DNA from: JARBAU01 sp029237525
Lineage (GTDB): Archaea > Thermoproteota > Nitrososphaeria > Nitrososphaerales > Nitrososphaeraceae
Assembly: GCA_036555705.1 (NCBI GenBank)
Contig: DATBKT010000087.1
Coordinates: 197,488-261,487 of the forward strand
DNA: 64,000 nucleotides
Direction: 5' to 3'
In this document: positions 54,094 through 63,537 of the stretch, piece by piece
How positions within the stretch are numbered: the first letter of the stretch is position 1
How the letters are laid out: each line of letters begins with the position of its first letter
Program-made: the position numbers and the translations under genes
Notes under the pieces: model-generated
The model's database searches: none
Told to the model about the DNA's origin: nothing
Seen by the model: only the letters and a program-made list of their open reading frames with translations

Positions 54094-54589
54094 TATATGT
54101 TAATGATCTAGAGTCATATTATAGTAGGACATTTAATATCGTTGCAGCAGTATAACTATGAATTGAGATCATGACACATGTAATATCTTATTACGGTCGT
54201 ACAATTTCGTCTCTTACAGGTAATCTATAGGAGATATCTAAACCCTGATACTAAATAGGAATTCAGCATATTTAACACCATTAAAGAAATAGTTGAAATG
54301 TTATAATTTTGTGTTACGGAATTCCACATGTTATCTTCACTCTTGCACAGGAATATGCTACCTGAAAATAATAGATTACGCATAATCTTCCCAAATTGAA
54401 ATTGGACTAAACCGAATTGATCGTTATTATGTCAAATTAATGATTGAAGACTTCCCATTGTAGTTTTTTCATGATAAGATTCGAAAGAAAGGTTTGGCGA
54501 AGCCAAATCCGTTTTTTGCAATCTCTACCAAGTGATTATTGTTACCCTAGCAAGAAAACCTTAAGTATAGCAACAAGTTTAAATCGTTA
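54094..54589. other. Intergenic region, nothing definite
   Basis: About 500 nt of AT-rich DNA lie between the RNA candidate and the next small secreted-protein gene. No coding frame or repeat was noticed. The promoter of the downstream gene must lie near its end. Confidence 0.35.
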
Positions 54590-54886
54590 ATGAAAAATAC
54601 CTGCTTGAAGAGATCTGCGCTCATTGTAGCGTCTGTTATTGCTGCTTTAATATTGGCACCTACACTAGTAACAGATCATTTAGTTAAAGCTACTGATACG
54701 TCGGTGGGTAAGTCGTTACAGTGTGACAGTTCAAAACATACAAAAAACTATTGTGACGGGTTTACTGTAGGAAAAACTGACTGTCGAGATGGTCGCAAAT
54801 ATAATGGCGATAACCCCTCTCATACAAACGACTGGAAGGGCGGATATAGAGCTGGATGGACTGGAGCCGGGTGTCATGTACCTTAA
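54590..54886 (+). CDS. Small secreted Cys-containing protein, unknown function
   Basis: The 98-residue precursor has a signal peptide ('SALIVASVIAALILAPTLVT') and a mature part of about 64 residues with four Cys ('QCDSSKH', 'YCDGFTVGKTDCRDG', 'GAGCHVP'). The pattern 'YCDGFTVGKTDC' and 'WKGGYRAGW' suggests a repeated Gly/aromatic motif and probably two disulfides. It does not belong to the 'CGNGPLP' family. Isolated gene; role outside the cell unknown. Confidence 0.6.
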   Translation: MKNTCLKRSALIVASVIAALILAPTLVTDHLVKATDTSVGKSLQCDSSKHTKNYCDGFTVGKTDCRDGRKYNGDNPSHTNDWKGGYRAGWTGAGCHVP

Positions 54887-55482
54887 CGTGCTCTGAACTT
54901 AGCTACTTTTTTGTTCAATTGTACGATGTAGCTTGAAGTAAAATAAATCTTCCAGGACTGGTATAACGAACACATTTTCGTGTAGTAGGATTCGTTCTAT
55001 AATCTCCTAACTCCAATATCTACTTATTTCAGTAACACTGTTAGAAACTTGATAAATAGATTCTACGGTATGGGCTACACCTATCAGAAGGGAGTAAGAT
55101 ATAGCTAATACCAAAGAACTGTTATAAAGAACTTGTGTAGTGTATTATGATTCACTATAAAATTGGATGTGGTTGCAGAATTTACCAGGTCTGATTTTTT
55201 CAATATGTATTATCATGATCGGCTGAACTTTCGATATGTCGTGCGTGACTACCAGGTTATTAGTATTCTATTCGAATGCTACTGCATGGGACTTGCTTCG
55301 ATAGCGTTCACAACTAAGATAGAGCACGTCCGATTAAGTTGGCTAGAACCATAAGCGTGTTTTTCTTTCGATAAGGCAAATTCACCTCAAAGCATTACTT
55401 GCTTTAACTCTGGATTGAAGTAATTTGCTATTATGACGAATGTGTCGAAACTTTTTATATAAGAATAGCCTATCTATACTAG
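54887..55482. other. Intergenic region upstream of zinc-finger gene
   Basis: Nearly 600 nt lack a convincing gene (a 63-codon TTG frame at 55163 has no family or promoter support). The right end carries a strong TATA box, 'TTTATATAA' at 55454-55462, centred 25 nt before ATG 55483. Confidence 0.4.
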
Positions 55483-56590
55483 ATGGAAGATCCCGCCTAC
55501 CATTCTGCAGTTACTGCAGTAACTGCAAAGTTACTGCAGATACAGGTGTTATTAACCAATCAGGAGGAGGAGAGTTCAGTTTAGAGAACTAAAATATTCT
55601 TGTCCACTGTGCATGCAGCAGTCCAATCGTCGTTACAACATGAAAGTCCATATCGCAAGGCGTCACGTGGTCGGCGGAGTTCCCATTCACAATCGCGATG
55701 TAAGGCATCTACCATTGGTTTCTCAATCTTTCAAAGATGATCCTTCAAAATTTTATTATAACAGCCTCCTCCGCCGTTTTTTGCCAGTCTCGAGTAATAG
55801 TGGAATAACCTACCCGAACTCGGATTACTCGTTTTCAGACCCTTTTCAGAGTAGTAAAAATATTTTGAAAAGTATGGCGAAACTTTTTGAAATGCGTAAT
55901 AAATTTCTTAGTTTTTACAATGCGACACCCGAATCTGCCTTACGAAATTCTCCAGAAAGTCATATGTGGCCTCTGCAATTATTCGATACAATAGGAGCTA
56001 ATTACAGGCCGACTATTCCATCCGTAATAATACACAAATATGTGCCGACATTTGACACTCTAATCACTGGCGAGGAAATACGAGGGTTCCGTGTCGATTT
56101 ATGTAAAGACTGCCTCGAAATTTATTCAATTTCTATTCGTGGAAATAGTGAATTCTCATTCGAGGAAATCCATAGAAGAATAGCTACTTCGATTCATCAC
56201 TGCAGCAATTATCGTTCAGAATCCAGTACTTTGTCCACCCACGACAAGCGAACAAGATATAATAATTTAGTTGGGAATGTTCAGCCATTCCTTCTAAACA
56301 AAGTTCTAGATTGGCTTCAAGGTAAAAAGCCTTTCTTGAGAGCCTTCGTGTTACAAGCCGAGCACCCAGCGGGATCCGTTCGTTTTGTCAAACCGGTAGG
56401 ATATCCTTTTGGATTCATCAATAGAGCTATTGAAAATGGATATACTACTCTAGAAGCGAGCGAATTAGACGATTTCTTGCTCCTCTCAAAATATAGGTCA
56501 ACAGCAATATATGCACTCGTCAATTCTAAGCCTGGCGGTAAGAAATTTCATGATTCATGCACATATGGAATGCTAATTACTCGGAATTGA
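55483..56590 (+). CDS. C2H2 zinc-finger protein with apparent +1 frameshift
   Basis: A TATA box 25 nt upstream makes ATG 55483 the expected leaderless start. That frame runs 33 codons ('MEDPAYHSAVTAVTAKLLQI' and on to 'EEESSV') and stops at TAG 55582-55584. Skipping one T there continues as 'RELKYSCPLCMQQSN' into the long frame, giving about 368 residues. The zinc finger C-x2-C-x12-H-x4-H ('CPLC' ... 'HIARRH') straddles the internal ATG 55613, so a start at 55613 would lose both Cys. The remaining 300 residues are unrecognised. Either a programmed shift (SD-like AGGAGGAGG lies just upstream), a non-standard internal start, a sequencing error or a broken gene. Confidence 0.6.
55506..55539. repeat. 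Perfect 22-bp palindrome with a third half-site
   Basis: Bases 55506-55527 are a perfect palindrome with half-site TGCAGTTACTG. GTTACTGCAG recurs at 55530-55539 as a third copy. It lies about 25-55 nt downstream of the predicted transcription start and inside the 33-codon upstream frame. It could be an operator, an mRNA hairpin, or an internal repeat coding 'AVTAVTA'. Confidence 0.9.
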
Positions 56591-56781
56591 TTGACTGGCG
56601 TAACGAAGGAGCTTCCAAAAGAACCGTAAATTGTATTTTATGCATTGCTTAACACAAAATAGACTTCCGCTAGTTTATTTTGAACTTAACTAGTTATCTG
56701 TGAGTAAATTCAAACACTTGCCTCCAACGAATAAACAATCATAATATTTGCGAGCCATCAATTACTGCATGAGGTATAACA

Positions 56782-58023
56782 TCAATTATGAGGTAGTCGC
56801 TGCTTATTGGCAAGCGCGGGAATGATGCTTGCTTCTCTTTCTAAAATTTCTTTATATGCATTACTGTGTTCTTCTGCAATTTTAGTCCAGCATATGTTCG
56901 ACCTAAATTTGTCAACTGCATGCTTGTAGATGTCATAGTGCATACCTAATTCCTCTAGTCCTTTAGCAAAAGAATTACTGTTACGATCCACAGTAATTCC
57001 CAGTCCTTTATTAGCGAACTCTTTAAAAAATCCTAAATTTGTTGCTACAAATGGCAAGCCATGTGCCAAGGCATCGAACATAACTCCCGAACCAGAACAC
57101 ACCTTATAGGGTAAGAGTACTGCATCAGCAGAAGAAAATAGGATAGACAAATATTCTTCCGAAAGAAAATTCAATTGCAAGTCAATTATTCCGTGTTTGG
57201 CCAAGGTCCTGTTAGAATACTTTTGGCCAAAATCATTATGTGATGAATTTGTAACTATCGACCATCCAGTAGGAACATCAATTTCTTCCAAGATGTCCCA
57301 TCCCTTCGTAGAGGTCATAAAACCCACGGCTAGTGCTATCCGGTCCCCTTTGGGTAGATTAAACATCTTTCTAGCCACCTCTTTTCCCCTAGAGCTCGAC
57401 GAATTGGGCTCTGCACCATGAAAGATAACTTTGCCTCCTCCAATTATTTTTGACAAATAATCCGAAAAGACTATTCCCATCTTGCTTTTAGCTAATTTTT
57501 CCTTGTTCAAATTATGGAAAGAATAATAATTCAGTAAGCTCGTCCAGTACTTAGCTACAATATTACTCGAAAAGCCCTTCTCAAAATTTGGTTTTAGAGG
57601 TTTTAATGACTGAACTAATTTAAGCCACTGTTTAAAGGTGTATCCCGAATGGAATGTCGTTACTATCGGTGTTTTGCATTTATCATAAAAAGAATCAATG
57701 TTGGTCTGTGTTTTCGTGGGCCTTAATCCGTTCAATACCAAACCATACATTCCTTGCTCATACTGCACATGAACTATGTCGGGTTTGGTCTTATCTACCA
57801 ACTGGAGCAGGATTTGAGAGTCGTCGGTATGGCTCGGAGAAAGACCTGAAAAATCTCCATTGCCCATTTTGTTGCTTACAGTTTGGACATCATAACCAAT
57901 CTTGCGAAGTGCTATTGCTAGACTATGTGTATACCTTCCTATTCCACCTTGCATGGGTGGATATTCTGTGCAAACCATCAATATCTTAGGAAGCAAATTA
58001 GAATTAAGAAACAGTTTATTCAT
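56782..58023 (-). CDS. GT4-family glycosyltransferase
   Basis: The 413-residue GT-B enzyme transfers a sugar from a nucleotide sugar. The N-terminal acceptor domain has the Gly-rich 'EYPPMQGGIGRYTHSLAIAL', typical of GT4. The donor domain has 'VIFHGAEPNSSSSRGKEVAR', 'IALAVGFMTSTKGWDIL' and the E-x7-E-like segment 'LPYKVCSGSGVMFDALAHGL' (Ser-rich variant). It likely works on surface glycans or glycolipids in the cytoplasm. Divergent from the AbrB gene. No other glycan genes adjoin it. Confidence 0.88.
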   Translation of the reverse strand: MNKLFLNSNLLPKILMVCTEYPPMQGGIGRYTHSLAIALRKIGYDVQTVSNKMGNGDFSGLSPSHTDDSQILLQLVDKTKPDIVHVQYEQGMYGLVLNGLRPTKTQTNIDSFYDKCKTPIVTTFHSGYTFKQWLKLVQSLKPLKPNFEKGFSSNIVAKYWTSLLNYYSFHNLNKEKLAKSKMGIVFSDYLSKIIGGGKVIFHGAEPNSSSSRGKEVARKMFNLPKGDRIALAVGFMTSTKGWDILEEIDVPTGWSIVTNSSHNDFGQKYSNRTLAKHGIIDLQLNFLSEEYLSILFSSADAVLLPYKVCSGSGVMFDALAHGLPFVATNLGFFKEFANKGLGITVDRNSNSFAKGLEELGMHYDIYKHAVDKFRSNICWTKIAEEHSNAYKEILEREASIIPALANKQRLPHN

Positions 58024-58114
58024 ATCTTGATTAGAATAGGTATCTAAATATAAGTCTAATTATATATACAGAACAATATTTAAATATACGATTAAAGAAT
58101 TATGAGAAGGGCAT

Positions 58115-58312
58115 ATGCCTACAAAACATAGAGTGACTGTCACGTCAATGGGTTCAAGTTCCATAATAGTCCTGCCTAAACCTGTAGTAGATGGATTCAA
58201 TTTGGAAAAGGGTAATAGATTAGAGATGTTTGTCAATGATGACGGGATTTATATCCCATTAGGTGTAGGAAAATCGAACCAATCACATTCACGAAGTTCT
58301 GAAGGATTATGA
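58115..58312 (+). CDS. AbrB/SpoVT (MazE-like) DNA-binding protein
   Basis: The 65-residue protein has a swapped-hairpin AbrB fold: 'HRVTVTSMGSSSIIVLPKPV', 'DGFNLEKGNRLEMFVNDDGI' and 'YIPLG'. Such dimers are transcription regulators or antitoxins; no toxin gene follows, so a stand-alone regulator is more likely. It is divergent from the glycosyltransferase gene with 91 nt between them and could control that promoter. Confidence 0.78.
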   Translation: MPTKHRVTVTSMGSSSIIVLPKPVVDGFNLEKGNRLEMFVNDDGIYIPLGVGKSNQSHSRSSEGL

Positions 58313-59313
58313 ATAGTTACCCGACTATAGACAAATGTTAAGGAGCTCAGATTACTTGGCATTCGCAGACCTTACTCGCTCAATATATCACTGGCATAGA
58401 TAAGAATTCCAAGTGTTCCAAATTAAGCCAGCACTAAGTAGTCACAATTTTAATAATTGTACACAAATTCCAAGTATATTGTTACTTATCGGCAGTAACT
58501 AATGGTAAGTTGAAGATGTAGTATTTTAACCATTTTTTCCCAATTGGATTCGGATTTTATTCATAGTTCAAAGAGACTCATCGGAATTGATGTCCTAACT
58601 GATTATCAACTTATATTTTATCTACGGCTACAACTGGATAGTTCAGTTCCCTCTATAGTACCGACCGTAACTAAAATAATGTTGATTAAAACCTGAGTAA
58701 TGCTAAAACCTTGCATTTGGTAATTCGGGATAATGTAATCTGGACAGCTTTCCTTTCACCAGACGAAGGTAAACAGGTCTGTAAAGGTGAATGCTGTTAA
58801 TTCAGTAATCTTCAGAGGTTCAGGAAGTTCTTGAAAAAAAATATCGAGCCTTCTAGAGATCTACAAAATTCATAATAGTTTGAGTTTGCTAATTCTAATC
58901 GGTTAAGGACGTCCCTATAAAGTACTTAGATTGAATTTGCTATTTGCTTGAATCCGATCAAATGAAACCTGTTTTATCTTATCACTATTTTTCCGTTTCC
59001 GCGTGTTAGTTCGAGTTTGTCGGGACCGGAGGGCTGAAAGATCAAAGATGTACAAAGTGTCATGCGACTTGCCTAAACTAATTTAAAATTAACCATTAAA
59101 TGCACACCTAATCAGATCATAATTCGTAATAACGGAGCCTTTTTTGAACGTAGGTGTTTTGTTTTTCTGCAAAGTCTTAATAATTATTGTAACTCGATCT
59201 TGAATCTACATGACTTCCAAAACTAATTTAACTTATATTTGCATAGATTAGTAGTAGAGTTTTAAAACGATCAAATAGAATATTTAAAGTGAATTGAAGA
59301 GGAATGTATAGAA
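58313..59313. other. Long intergenic region with one strong hairpin
   Basis: A kilobase without a coding frame that I trust. The notable element is a composite stem at 58744-58798 (own entry). The remaining sequence is AT-rich; a TATA-like stretch precedes the hydrolase gene at its right end. Confidence 0.4.
58744..58798 (+). ncRNA. Long imperfect hairpin, possible RNA element
   Basis: Nested complementary segments are in register: ACAGC with GCTGT (outer), TTCAC with GTGAA, and CAGAC with GTCTG (inner), with internal bulges and a 12-nt loop, covering 58744-58798. The total of 15 paired bases makes it stand out from the AT-rich surroundings. It could be part of a small RNA; no promoter or known class is evident. 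Confidence 0.4.
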
Positions 59314-60036
59314 TTGATCAAAGCATCGGTGCATATTCCAATCTCGAATTCTGGGAGTCCGGTCAAACTACCGGCTGATTTATCTATTCCAATTAATTCT
59401 ACTGGCATAATCATATTTGCTCATGGTAGTGGGAGTGGTAAGAATAGTCCTAGAAATGTTGCTGTAGCTGAATTATTGAATAAGGATGGACTTGCGACCT
59501 TGCTGGTAGATTTACTCACACCAGAAGAGGAAAAATGTGACACCATAACAGCAAACCAACATAATAGAATTCCTGGCCTTATTCTGAACAAATTCAATAT
59601 ATATTTGCTAACAAGTAGACTACTAGGAGTAACCGAATGGGTAACTCAAAATCAGAATACTAGTGGGCTTGTTCTAGGTTACTTTGGAGCAAGTACCGGT
59701 ACTGCAGCTGCCCTCAATGCGTCATCTAACAGTAGGACGTGCAAGTTTGTAGAGGCTATTGTATCTCGTTCAGGAAGACCAGATCTCGTCGGAAGAATTG
59801 GCTTGAGGCTAATTACAATCCCGACGCTATTCATTGTAGGCGGGAGTGACCTTCCCGATGTAATCAATTGGAATAAGAATGCTTTGCAAGATATCGGCTC
59901 AGAAAAGAAAAAGATGATGGTAGTTGCAAACGCGACTCATCTCTTTGAAGAACATGGGACGCTTGAGGAAGTCGCAAAACTGGCTAGTGGATGGTTTAGA
60001 TGTTACTTTCAAATAAAGGCCCATCAATCTGCCTGA
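59314..60036 (+). CDS. Dienelactone-hydrolase-like alpha/beta hydrolase
   Basis: The 240-residue hydrolase is of the type often fused to phosphoribosyltransferase domains in other microbes. It has 'GIIIFAHGSGSGKNSPRN' (oxyanion loop), 'LGYFGASTGTAAAL' in the nucleophile-elbow position (G-x-S-x-G as GASTG, so Ser), 'VSRSGRPD', 'TLFIVGGSDLPDV' (Asp) and 'ATHLFEEHG' (His), which completes a catalytic triad. The start is TTG 59314. Substrate unknown. Confidence 0.82.
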   Translation: MIKASVHIPISNSGSPVKLPADLSIPINSTGIIIFAHGSGSGKNSPRNVAVAELLNKDGLATLLVDLLTPEEEKCDTITANQHNRIPGLILNKFNIYLLTSRLLGVTEWVTQNQNTSGLVLGYFGASTGTAAALNASSNSRTCKFVEAIVSRSGRPDLVGRIGLRLITIPTLFIVGGSDLPDVINWNKNALQDIGSEKKKMMVVANATHLFEEHGTLEEVAKLASGWFRCYFQIKAHQSA

Positions 60037-60331
60037 CTGCTCTCAATTGATGTTTTTACTTTATGTTGTTAAACAGTCGATACACACATTTTCCTGTGAT
60101 TAAGATCCTGCCGAAAGCCTGAGTATCTAGACACATGGTTTGCTACGAGAATACGATCTATCTCAGTATCCGACGAGGGTACACTTGTACTTTTGAAGAG
60201 GCTGCAATAGTTTGATTCTTACCTTGCTGAATTTTTATATGTCTAAAAAGTCCTATCACATTTCTAGAAAATTTAGTTATAATCAATATTATGATTAATA
60301 TAAGGTCAGATCGAACTTTCATCGTCCGCTT

Positions 60332-61111
60332 ATGACCATGATTGAGGATTACAACTGGCTGTCAACTCATCTGGATGATCCGGATATAATTATTCTAGAT
60401 GCAAGGGGAGACATGTCATACCGGTTCGGACATATCGAGAATGCATTGCCCATTGGCATCGAAAGTCTGATTTCAGTCGCCGACAATGGGGCTAACTTAG
60501 TAGCTGATTCCAAAACAGCTGAAAACATTTTTACAAAACGGCATATCGACCAATCTAAATCAGTCATAGTTTATGGCGAAAATTCTGATCCAACCGCAGC
60601 TCGAGTAATCTGGACTTTATTGTATCATGGTCACAACAAGGTCAAACTTTTAGAAATTGGTTTCAGAGAATGGATTGATGCGGGACTGGCTCTAAGCAAA
60701 GTACTTCCTACCTCTCTGGCTCCTACCAACAAATCTTTTTCTTCGCAATTAGAGAATAACATAAGAGCTGATGCGCAGATGATCAAGGATAAGATGAGTG
60801 AAGGTCAATGTATAGTGGTCGATGCTCGGACGCCCCAGGAGCACTTTCAAGCACGAATTCCAGGATCTATACTCCATAATTGGGAAGAAGGTATAGGTAA
60901 TGAAGGAAAGATGTTAAAGGATCGAGATGAATTAATACTTGATTTCGAGAGGAAGGGTATTTCTAAAGATAAAGAGATAATATGCTACTGTCACTCAGGA
61001 ACCAGAGCATCTCACACTTTCTTGCAACTTAAGGAAGCGGGGTTTAATAATGTGAGATTGTATGATGGCTCAATAATAGATTGGGCGCAACGTCGAAATC
61101 CTCTGCGTTAA
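60332..61111 (+). CDS. Two-domain rhodanese (sulfurtransferase)
   Basis: The 259-residue protein has two rhodanese domains. The N-terminal one (1-125) is inactive-type, with 'DPDIIILDARGDMSYRFGHI' and no catalytic Cys. The C-terminal one has the active loop 'YCHSGTRA' with Cys near residue 227, followed by 'AGFNNVRLYDGSIIDW'. The form matches thiosulfate or 3-mercaptopyruvate sulfurtransferases that move sulfane sulfur to acceptors such as cyanide or thiols. ATG 60332 is used; 'ATGACCATG' gives a second possible start. Confidence 0.9.
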   Translation: MTMIEDYNWLSTHLDDPDIIILDARGDMSYRFGHIENALPIGIESLISVADNGANLVADSKTAENIFTKRHIDQSKSVIVYGENSDPTAARVIWTLLYHGHNKVKLLEIGFREWIDAGLALSKVLPTSLAPTNKSFSSQLENNIRADAQMIKDKMSEGQCIVVDARTPQEHFQARIPGSILHNWEEGIGNEGKMLKDRDELILDFERKGISKDKEIICYCHSGTRASHTFLQLKEAGFNNVRLYDGSIIDWAQRRNPLR

Positions 61112-61302
61112 TCAGCACTACCTCTTCTCAAAAACATCTGAGTCTTTTACTCATATTAACTCATCTTCTAGAATCGATCTTAAATATTTGGTTGAGGTAG
61201 CATTCTCAGGATATCCCTCAATTATATGTATGGATTGTGTGTCCGGCAATGACCAGTGATACAAGGATCATGCTAATATTCTTCTAAGGACTTCTCAGAT
61301 AG

Positions 61303-62124
61303 GTGGAAAAGTTTGCTTACGTAAAGGGATTCAGAATGAGGTACCTTGAATATGGTTCACCCAACATCAACTCCGACGCAAATAGTCAAACTCATCATAT
61401 TTTATTTATTCATGGTCTAGGTGCTTCCGCTGATAGATGGTTAGACTTCCCGGAGGCGTTGGCTAAATCATATCACACGATTGCAATTGACTTGATAGGT
61501 TTTGGTAAAAGCGATACGCCAAATAACGTCGAGTATGATATCGGATTTTTAAGAGATTGTGTAACGGAATTTATAAGAGCTATCGGAATCGATCGAGATA
61601 AGACTTGTTTGATCGGACATTCTCTAGGAGGCTACATTGCGTCTGAAGTTGCGATCGAAAATGAACAGCTAGTAGATAGGCTTGTACTGATTGATTCTTC
61701 CGGATTATTGAATGGGCCCACGAGTCTTCTCGAACAGTATTTGCATGTGGCTATGAATCCATCTTTTGATAACGTTAGGAATATATTCCAACAAATGATG
61801 GCAAATCCATCGGCGATTGTTCTCTCTTTAGTAGATCTTTTTATCTATCGGATCAATATGCCGAATGCAAAATACTCTTTCCGCTCAACTTATGAGAATA
61901 GTACTAGAACTAGGATTGCGCCTGAACGATTAAAGTCTCTATGCAAAATTCCGACGCTTATTATTTGGGGTAGGAATGATGCTTTGATTCCTATAGAATA
62001 TCTTGAAGCTTTTCGTAGTCTCTTAACAAATGCAACGGTCGAAGTTATTGAGAATGCAGGACATGCTCCATTTGCAGAGAAGCCGTTGTTAGTTTACGAG
62101 ACGATACGCAATTTCTTAAGGTAG
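61303..62124 (+). CDS. Alpha/beta-fold hydrolase
   Basis: The 273-residue hydrolase has 'LFIHGLGASADRWLDFPEAL' (oxyanion HG), the nucleophile elbow 'GHSLGGYIASE' (Ser near 107), 'LIIWGRNDALIP' (Asp) and 'GHAPFAEKP' (His), so the catalytic triad is complete. A helical lid lies between about 140 and 205. It resembles esterase/lyase members such as MhpC-type hydrolases. Start GTG 61303. The substrate cannot be inferred; the gene follows the rhodanese with a 190-nt gap. Confidence 0.88.
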   Translation: MEKFAYVKGFRMRYLEYGSPNINSDANSQTHHILFIHGLGASADRWLDFPEALAKSYHTIAIDLIGFGKSDTPNNVEYDIGFLRDCVTEFIRAIGIDRDKTCLIGHSLGGYIASEVAIENEQLVDRLVLIDSSGLLNGPTSLLEQYLHVAMNPSFDNVRNIFQQMMANPSAIVLSLVDLFIYRINMPNAKYSFRSTYENSTRTRIAPERLKSLCKIPTLIIWGRNDALIPIEYLEAFRSLLTNATVEVIENAGHAPFAEKPLLVYETIRNFLR

Positions 62125-63537
62125 TATGTTTGCGAATGTAATTTAATTAGATATATATAACACAATTATAGAAGGTCAGACTCCCCCTGATCCTATTTAT
62201 TATACATAGATTATATTATACATAGATTACTGAACAACCCTAGCTTTAGTCATTAATTCAAAAGCAAAGACATATTTGAAGAAATTGCTCTTTTATAGTT
62301 GAGATTGTAGCTTATGATGCAACATCTCCGCATTGCGTTCTGCTTTTTAGTATGGTAGTCCTACCTCAAATATTCTGACTATGGCAGATACTAGTTTGAG
62401 GACTGTGATAACTTGTCGTTACTGATTACAGCCTCAGATGAGCTCATTGTAATTCATCTTTTCGAATATTTCTTTTGTATACCAATGGTTCTACATTATT
62501 AGCTTGGGACAAATGCAATAGATGATATAAAAATCTGTTATCTTAATTCATTAATTTATCCGAAATTAATGATATGAATTTTATTGTATTAGTTTTTAAT
62601 TGCTATTTCAGTTTTGGTGATATTTTACCAGATTCTTTGATTAATGATAATGATTTGGAAGTTATTTTCCATCTGACTCATAGCTATCATTTTCGTTATA
62701 GGCATTGCATAATAATTAATAATATTCAATTACCCGTATCACTATATCCTACGATAAACCCGTTACTGAAATATTGATACAGTATTTATTGTGTTACGAC
62801 TTTCAAGTGTCAGTACGGACGTAAAGTTAAAACATGATTTTTAAGCCTTTGATTCCCAGATTTTATGCTTGAACGCGAAATTTGATTAGGATGCTGTCGA
62901 CAAAGAGAAGAAATAGAAAGTGTAATATCTCTCTATTCACTTCTCTGAGATACCGAGCGATGCTGGTATTGAGTACATCAAAGAAAATGTATAAAATACT
63001 TGATTAACTTTGTTCCCTTTGAGATGTAAAAGCAAATTTTACAGTAATAAATTGGGCTCAAGATATACTGTCATGATTTAAAGCGCGCAAGTTTAGACAT
63101 AAAGAGTATATCGATAGCAATATGGCAAAGTCTTATCGTTTGGTTGTGACTCCACTAACATCAGTTATGTTGTAATTGAGTCTAGTTTAAATTGCGACAT
63201 GATCATTATCTGTCGTACATTTCTACTCAAGACTTTGCTAATTTTGATCATGAAGTCCAGTTGAAATTAGCGTGGCAGAAAACCTACCTCGGGTATTTCA
63301 GTAGGTAGAAAGTAAAATCTAATCTTTGATGAGTGGATTGTAGTAACGACGTTATTGATTAAGCTGGATCGCATAGTAATATTATTAGTCATAATTTGAT
63401 CTATAGTATCAACGTTCACTATTTAAAATGTAGAAGATTTGCTAATCAGCTGCGGTCCCAAATCGTACAAATAAATTTACTAAAAAAATGAAAGAGGATC
63501 TACCTTCTTTCCTTATTAATCGCTTTGGATTTTTAGA
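62125..63537. other. Long intergenic region with a short direct repeat
   Basis: About 1.4 kb without a credible gene. A 67-codon frame at 62574 is AT-driven and has no promoter at the right distance. A 16-bp direct repeat is present at 62199-62230 (own entry). An A7 run at 63482-63488 is a U-tract for the minus-strand gene to the right. Confidence 0.4.
62199..62230. repeat. Tandem 16-bp repeat, two copies
   Basis: ATTATACATAGATTAT at 62199-62214 is followed directly by a copy at 62215-62230 differing only in the last base. It is too short to be assigned to a mobile element. Confidence 0.85.

Noticed and set aside
55163..55354. 63-codon TTG frame
   Set aside because: No promoter, no motif, odd composition; treated as chance.
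55562..55605. Bulge-helix-bulge intron at the frameshift of the C2H2 gene
   Set aside because: A length of 25 nt would fit the frame, but the required central helix does not pair (GGAG against AAAA), so a splicing explanation is not supported there.
62574..62777. 67-codon plus-strand frame in the long gap
   Set aside because: Nucleotide bias alone (A/T rich) explains it; TATA box is too far away and no domain is visible.
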